Positions 60,206 to 64,000 of a DNA stretch of 64,000 nt are shown in pieces. The position numbers and the translations under genes are program-made. How positions within the stretch are numbered: the stretch's first letter is position 1; every line of letters starts with the position of its first letter. The DNA is taken from the NCBI GenBank assembly GCA_021844275.1, contig JAKBTR010000082.1, positions 52,957 through 116,956 on the forward strand, written 5' to 3'. The notes beneath the pieces were generated by a model. That model saw only the letters and a list, made by a program, of their open reading frames with translations. It ran no database searches and was not told where the DNA came from. This DNA is from Nitrospirota bacterium. GTDB taxonomy: Bacteria; Nitrospirota_A; Leptospirillia; Leptospirillales; Leptospirillaceae.

Positions 60206-60226
60206 TTTCGACCGGGAGAGGGGTTT

Positions 60227-60685
60227 ATGTCTCAGGGAATGCCGATCCATGCCTACCAGAGTGCCGTCGAGCACACCATCACTCCGGCCGAGCTTCTGAT
60301 CAGGCTTTATGAGGGCGCGATCCGGTCCGTCCAGATTCTTGGGGAAGGGATCCGGGAAAAACATATTCCCAAAAGAAGTGACGCTGTCATGCGGGCGACA
60401 GCCATCCTGGGGGAACTGGCCGTTGCTCTGGAGGGACAGGACCACCTGGACTGGGCTCCACGTCTTCTGGCCCTGTATATGTTTCTGATCGAAGAAATTA
60501 CTGTGGCGAACCTCAAGGACGAGCCTGAACGCCTTGTTCCGGTCCAAAAGATTCTTGCCGACCTTCTCGAGACCTGGAAACAAGCCTCGATTCAGGCTTC
60601 GAAGCCTGTTTCCCCTCCGCCTTTGTCTCCCGAACCCGCTGCTCCCGTGCGACCTGTTGGTCAGCGACTGTCCATGAAGGGATGA
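60227..60685 (+). CDS. fliS: Flagellin export chaperone FliS
   Basis: A 152-residue FliS: AYQSAVEHTITPAELLIRLYEGAIRSVQILGEGI and the later WAPRLLALYMFLIEEITVANLKDEPERLVPVQKILADLLETWKQA match the four-helix family that binds the flagellin C-terminus. The proline-rich tail after 120 is an addition. GGGAGAGGGG precedes ATG 60227. It follows fliD by 21 bases, the common fliD-fliS order. Confidence 0.92.
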   Translation: MSQGMPIHAYQSAVEHTITPAELLIRLYEGAIRSVQILGEGIREKHIPKRSDAVMRATAILGELAVALEGQDHLDWAPRLLALYMFLIEEITVANLKDEPERLVPVQKILADLLETWKQASIQASKPVSPPPLSPEPAAPVRPVGQRLSMKG

Positions 60686-60689
60686 CGGA

Positions 60690-61034
60690 GTGGAAGACGA
60701 AAATCGTCAAGAAGATGACATCCTGCTGGAACGGGCTCTGGAGTTTCTTGATCCCGAACAGGCCGGACGCACGTCATTTGAGAGAATTCTGGCGTTCGAC
60801 TTTCGTCCCCTGGAACAACTTCTGTCCCGGGAAAACGTCCCGGTGTCCGGAAATGTCGCGATCAATCTGATACGTTACCATCGGATGGAAAGACTCAAGA
60901 GGCTTCTTCTTCCCTTTCTGGAAAAAGACGGCCCTCTTTGCCGGGAAATCGACCGGGCTTCCCGGATCGCATCCCATCCTTATCGGAACACACAATCCAT
61001 CCCCTCCTCTCCCAATCTATCCTCGTCGGTTTAG
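60690..61034 (+). CDS. Small protein at the fliT position
   Basis: A 114-residue protein, GTG start four bases after the fliS stop. Acidic start (EDENRQEDDILLERALEFLD), then a mostly helical sequence (LIRYHRMERLKRLLLPFLEKDG), and a serine/proline tail. No family is recognised; size and place recall FliT, a FliD chaperone, but the sequence gives no support. Being the last gene of the fliC2-fliD-fliS run, it is likely flagellar. Confidence 0.55.
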   Translation: MEDENRQEDDILLERALEFLDPEQAGRTSFERILAFDFRPLEQLLSRENVPVSGNVAINLIRYHRMERLKRLLLPFLEKDGPLCREIDRASRIASHPYRNTQSIPSSPNLSSSV

Positions 61035-61149
61035 GGTTCCCCCACCTACCGGAAGAACTTGCCGCAACAGACGGAAGTTTTTTCCGGGTTTCCGTGATTG
61101 TCTGGTCGAGTTCTTCTGTAAAACATGAATAAAGAAGGAAAAATTTTAA

Positions 61150-61165
61150 TGGCATAATCATTGCT
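61150..61165 (+). promoter_or_regulatory. Second sigma-54-type promoter, upstream of the glycosyltransferases
   Basis: TGGCATAATCATTGCT has the exact -24/-12 spacing, with GG and GC intact; one base (A for G at the end of the -24 block) departs from consensus. It is 45 bases before the glycosyltransferase ATG and in an AT-rich stretch, as for the flgF promoter. Confidence 0.78.
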
Positions 61166-61209
61166 TATGGAAAAAGGAATGCAGGAGTGTCATCCACGGA
61201 GGAGACCTC

Positions 61210-62190
61210 ATGAACCTTTTGATGAGCTATACGGCCATTCCCCATACAACCGGGGTTTTTCTGGAAAAGGCCCTGCGGCGCCTTGCGTCGGTGGTCACCT
61301 ACGGTCCAACGGCGGGAGAGGATATTTTTCGGGCCTGGAATCTCCTCTCTCTGCTTCCTTACCGGAAATCCCACGATATTTTTCTGGGGGATGGAAGCGA
61401 CCGGGAGTTGCGCGACGGTCTGCCGGAATTCTGGCGTCCCGACGCCTTTTTGTTCGTTGAGTCCGGCATTCTCTACCGATGCGAATTTTTAAAGTCGCTC
61501 GATTGTCCGAAAGCCTGTTATCTGATTGACACCCATCTTCATCCGGAGTCCCACCTGGTTATGGCCCGGGAATTCGACCTCGTTTTTCTGGCCCAGAAAA
61601 CCTTTGTCCCCCGGTTCCAGGAAGAGCTGGACAGACCGGTGATCTGGCTTCCGCTGGCCTGTGACCCCGAACTCCACTGTCCTTACCCTGTCGCGGAAGA
61701 GGTCGATGTGACGTTTGCCGGAAGTATCCAAAGCCCCCTGCAGGAACGGACCCGACGCCTGAAAAGACTTTCGACCCGCTTTTCCGTCCGGACAGAACGG
61801 GTTTTTCTGGACTCCATGCCCCGGTTCCTTTCGACAGGACGCCTCCTTTTTAACGCTTCCGTCAAGAACGACCTCAACATGCGGGTCTTTGAAAGCCTCG
61901 CGATTGGAAAATGCCTGCTCACCGACGACGTTCCGGGATTGCGCGATCTTTTTGTCCCGGGGGAAGATCTGGCGATCTATGACGACCGGTCCCTGGTCGA
62001 CGTTGCCCGGACCCTCCTGGATCATCCCGAGATCAGAACAAGGATGGCCGCCTCCGGGCGCAAGAAGGTCCTTGAGAGCCATACATATCTTCATCGGGCC
62101 CGGACAATCCTGTCCACCCTGGAATCTTCATTGAAAAGAGGTTCATTTGTTCCCGAAGGAGCCGACCATGACGAACATACTCACGTTTAA
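61210..62190 (+). CDS. Glycosyltransferase, CgeB-like
   Basis: A 326-residue protein with the two-domain look of GT-B transferases of the CgeB/DUF3880 type. DVTFAGSIQSPLQERTRRLKRLS starts the second domain and NMRVFESLAIGKCLLTDDVPGLRDLFVPGEDLAIYDD holds the nucleotide-sugar binding E (in FESLA) region. LIDTHLHPESHLVMAREFDLVFLAQKTF is the end of the first domain. GGAGGAGACC precedes ATG 61210. It lies downstream of a sigma-54 promoter directly behind the flagellar genes and overlaps the next glycosyltransferase by 23 bases, so flagellin glycosylation is the likely job (inference). Confidence 0.83.
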   Translation: MNLLMSYTAIPHTTGVFLEKALRRLASVVTYGPTAGEDIFRAWNLLSLLPYRKSHDIFLGDGSDRELRDGLPEFWRPDAFLFVESGILYRCEFLKSLDCPKACYLIDTHLHPESHLVMAREFDLVFLAQKTFVPRFQEELDRPVIWLPLACDPELHCPYPVAEEVDVTFAGSIQSPLQERTRRLKRLSTRFSVRTERVFLDSMPRFLSTGRLLFNASVKNDLNMRVFESLAIGKCLLTDDVPGLRDLFVPGEDLAIYDDRSLVDVARTLLDHPEIRTRMAASGRKKVLESHTYLHRARTILSTLESSLKRGSFVPEGADHDEHTHV

Positions 62191-64000
62191 CTGGCATGAG
62201 GGGTATATCGCCCTGTTGGGAAAAATTCCGGGCGTTTCCCTCACGATTGTGGAGCGAAGCAAGGGAGGATACGATCGCTGGATGCATGAGTTCCGACCTT
62301 GTCCAAGAGGAAGCAGGCTTGTTTCCCTGAAGGAGGCGCTGGAGGATCTTCGAAGGGAACGATTCGATCTTGTCATCGCCCACGATCCGACCGATCTCCT
62401 TTCGACGATGGATTCGCCGGTGCCACAAATTCTGGTCCTCCATAACCGTCTGGATACCATGATCGCCCTGGGCGGGAACGCGGTGGACAGACAGGGGTAT
62501 ATCGAGTGGTTCCAGAACCTCCTCCGCATGGTGTCCGACCTGGAGATCGTTTCGATCTCCGAACCCAAACAGAAGAACTGGGGGGTGTCCGGCCCTGTCA
62601 TTCTTCCCGGGGTGGACCTCTCCGAATGGGGGCCCTGGACGGGGGGCCGGGCTTCTGTCCTGCAAGTCGGGAACTTTCTGAAAGAACGGGACCTGATGCT
62701 CGGATACCGGGTCATGGAAGAATCTCTGCAAGGTCTTCCGCGGACCGTGGTCGGTCTCAATCCTTCGATCCCGGACTCCCGGATGTCGAGGAACCAAAGC
62801 GATCTGGCCTCTCTCTTCCGGGAGCATCGGGTCTATTTTCATGCCACGGTCTTCCCCCACGAAGACGGTTACAACCTCTCCCTTCTCGAAGCGATGGCAT
62901 CGGGAATGCCTGTTGTGGCTCTGGAGCATCCCGATTCTCCAATCACCCACGGCCGGTCCGGCTTTCTGGGAGAAAATCCGTCGTCTCTTTCGGAATCCCT
63001 CCGTCTTCTTTTAAAAGACCGGGAGAAAGCGGGCGAACTTGGACAAAATGCGCGCCTCGAAGTGTCCAGACGATTCCCCCTCGACCGTTTCATCGAGACC
63101 TGGTCCACCCTGATCCGCAAAAAAGCCTCTTCCTGGAGACTTTCCAGAAGCTATCGGGAAGAACGCGGAGAACTGATCGAACGCATCCCGTCGGGAGCCA
63201 GAACGATTCTTGATGTCGGTTGCGGCATCGGAAAGATGGGTCGGGGAATTCGCCGGGAACTGGGGTGTGTGGAACTGACCGGTATCGAAAACGATCCGGA
63301 AAAAGCAAGGGAGGCTGCGTTCCATTACGATCGGGTCGTCACGGAAGATGCGACCCGGTGGGTTCCGGATATGCCCAAAGAATCCATCGATGTCCTCGTT
63401 TTTGCCGATATCATCGAGCATGTCCGGGAGCCGGGCGCCCTGATCGGGCGTTATCTCCCCTGGCTTTCACCATCGGGGGTCGTGCTCCTGTCGATCCCGA
63501 ATATCCGCCACCACAAGGTTCTCAAGGATCTGGCGGAAGGGCATTTCCGGTATGAAGAAGAAGGAATTCTCGACCGGTCCCATCTTCGATTTTTCACCCG
63601 GGAATCCATGCTGGAGCTTTTGGGAGAATCGGGCCTGTGGGTGGAATCCATTTCGGCCAATGTCGACAGCCGTTACCGATGGGTCCAGGAAGGAACGTCC
63701 CTGTCGAACGGGAGTCGCACCGATATCGATCTGGGGCCGATCGTGATCCGGGATCAGGGAGTGGAAGAACTCAAAGATCTATTTACTGTCCAGTACATCT
63801 TTCTTGCCCGACGAAAGATTCAGGCTATTTTCGACCGGGTGGACCGGCTTTCTGCCGAAGGGGCCGGGGTGGAACTGCTCGAAGTCCTGCAGGAAGCCCG
63901 ACAGGATCCTTCCCTTTCGCAAGAGGAGAAAGCGGAAATTGATATCCGGATCGGAGAAATCGCCTGTCGGGGACAGCAATGGGAAACAGCCAGGGAAGCT
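62168..64000 (+). CDS. Glycosyltransferase-methyltransferase fusion (3' truncated by window)
   Basis: The frame starts at ATG 62168, inside the end of the previous gene, and stays open for 611 codons to the window end. Residues 1-310 form a GT-B glycosyltransferase with ILPGVDLSEWG, QVGNFLKERD and the GT4-type end FPHEDGYNLSLLEAMASGMPVVALEH. Residues about 340-510 are a class I methyltransferase: TILDVGCGIGKMGRGI, TGIENDPEKAREA, DVLVFADIIEHVREPGALI and LLSIPNIRHHKVL. The last visible part (LLEVLQEARQDPSLSQEEKAEIDIRIGEIACRGQQWETARE) looks like helical repeats of TPR type. It may add and methylate sugars on flagellin or another surface polymer. GAAGGAG lies 8 bases upstream. Confidence 0.85.
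   Translation, partial: MTNILTFNWHEGYIALLGKIPGVSLTIVERSKGGYDRWMHEFRPCPRGSRLVSLKEALEDLRRERFDLVIAHDPTDLLSTMDSPVPQILVLHNRLDTMIALGGNAVDRQGYIEWFQNLLRMVSDLEIVSISEPKQKNWGVSGPVILPGVDLSEWGPWTGGRASVLQVGNFLKERDLMLGYRVMEESLQGLPRTVVGLNPSIPDSRMSRNQSDLASLFREHRVYFHATVFPHEDGYNLSLLEAMASGMPVVALEHPDSPITHGRSGFLGENPSSLSESLRLLLKDREKAGELGQNARLEVSRRFPLDRFIETWSTLIRKKASSWRLSRSYREERGELIERIPSGARTILDVGCGIGKMGRGIRRELGCVELTGIENDPEKAREAAFHYDRVVTEDATRWVPDMPKESIDVLVFADIIEHVREPGALIGRYLPWLSPSGVVLLSIPNIRHHKVLKDLAEGHFRYEEEGILDRSHLRFFTRESMLELLGESGLWVESISANVDSRYRWVQEGTSLSNGSRTDIDLGPIVIRDQGVEELKDLFTVQYIFLARRKIQAIFDRVDRLSAEGAGVELLEVLQEARQDPSLSQEEKAEIDIRIGEIACRGQQWETAREA

Noticed and set aside
1..64000. tRNA, rRNA, CRISPR arrays, insertion sequences, phage genes
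   Set aside because: No T-loop/anticodon arrangement, regularly spaced repeats, transposase or integrase motifs were found on reading both strands.

Overview
This 64 kb window looks like a contiguous piece of core chromosome from a motile, Gram-negative-type bacterium. The envelope evidence is FlgH/FlgI outer rings, an Mla-type lipid transport set, an LptM-like lipoprotein and outer-membrane barrel proteins. Several traits together point to Nitrospirota, most likely a Leptospirillum-like organism: system II cytochrome c maturation (ResB/ResC/ResA/CcdA), a UbiA/UbiC/UbiE quinone cluster, two B12-type radical SAM proteins, a csrA-fliW flagellin switch and a sigma-54/sigma-28 flagellar hierarchy. 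That placement is inference from gene content, not from a database match. No rRNA, tRNA, CRISPR array, insertion sequence or prophage was seen.

Layout. 1-2.5 kb: 3' end of RNase G, then a convergent block (CcmI-like domain protein, folB, membrane protein). 2.5-12 kb: ferredoxin and a radical SAM protein, rplM-rpsI, a clear terminator, argC-argJ, then rpsB-tsf-pyrH-frr-alr. 12-15.3 kb: mlaE-mlaF and an unusually long MCE protein with a barrel-like C-terminus. 15.4-22.4 kb: cytochrome c maturation genes, a geranylgeranyl-reductase-like flavoprotein and an M50 protease. 22.3-26.6 kb, minus strand: rpiB-glyA-nrdR-priA, in which glyA carries a one-base frameshift. 26.7-31.6 kb: a lipoprotein, two tandem thymidylate-kinase-like genes, a convergent Ppx/GppA gene and an outer-membrane protein. 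31.6-35.4 kb: ubiE, a B12 radical SAM gene, a chorismate-lyase-like gene and ubiA. 35.6-38.5 kb: two tiny membrane proteins, a YajR-like transporter and a K+ channel/RCK protein. 38.5-47.8 kb: argD-argF-argG-argH, lptM-like, lysA, dapA, dapB and an FAH-family enzyme.

48-61 kb is a late-flagellar cluster: flgF-flgG-flgA-flgH-flgI-flgJ-fliC1, flgM-flgN-flgK-flgL-csrA-fliW, fliC2-fliD-fliS and a small gene. A sigma-54 promoter is visible upstream of flgF, and sigma-28 promoters upstream of flgM and fliC2. 61-64 kb begins a glycosyltransferase group behind a second sigma-54-type promoter, suggesting flagellin or surface glycosylation co-regulated with the flagellum. The last gene, a glycosyltransferase-methyltransferase fusion, runs off the window.

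The most notable observations are: csrA that appears to start at an AUU codon behind a perfect Shine-Dalgarno; the paired sigma-54 promoters linking flagellum and glycosyltransferases; a palindrome enclosing the flgM sigma-28 -10 element; an rpsB leader with mutually exclusive helices; the MCE-barrel fusion; and the tandem Tmk-like genes of which one has lost the DRY motif.
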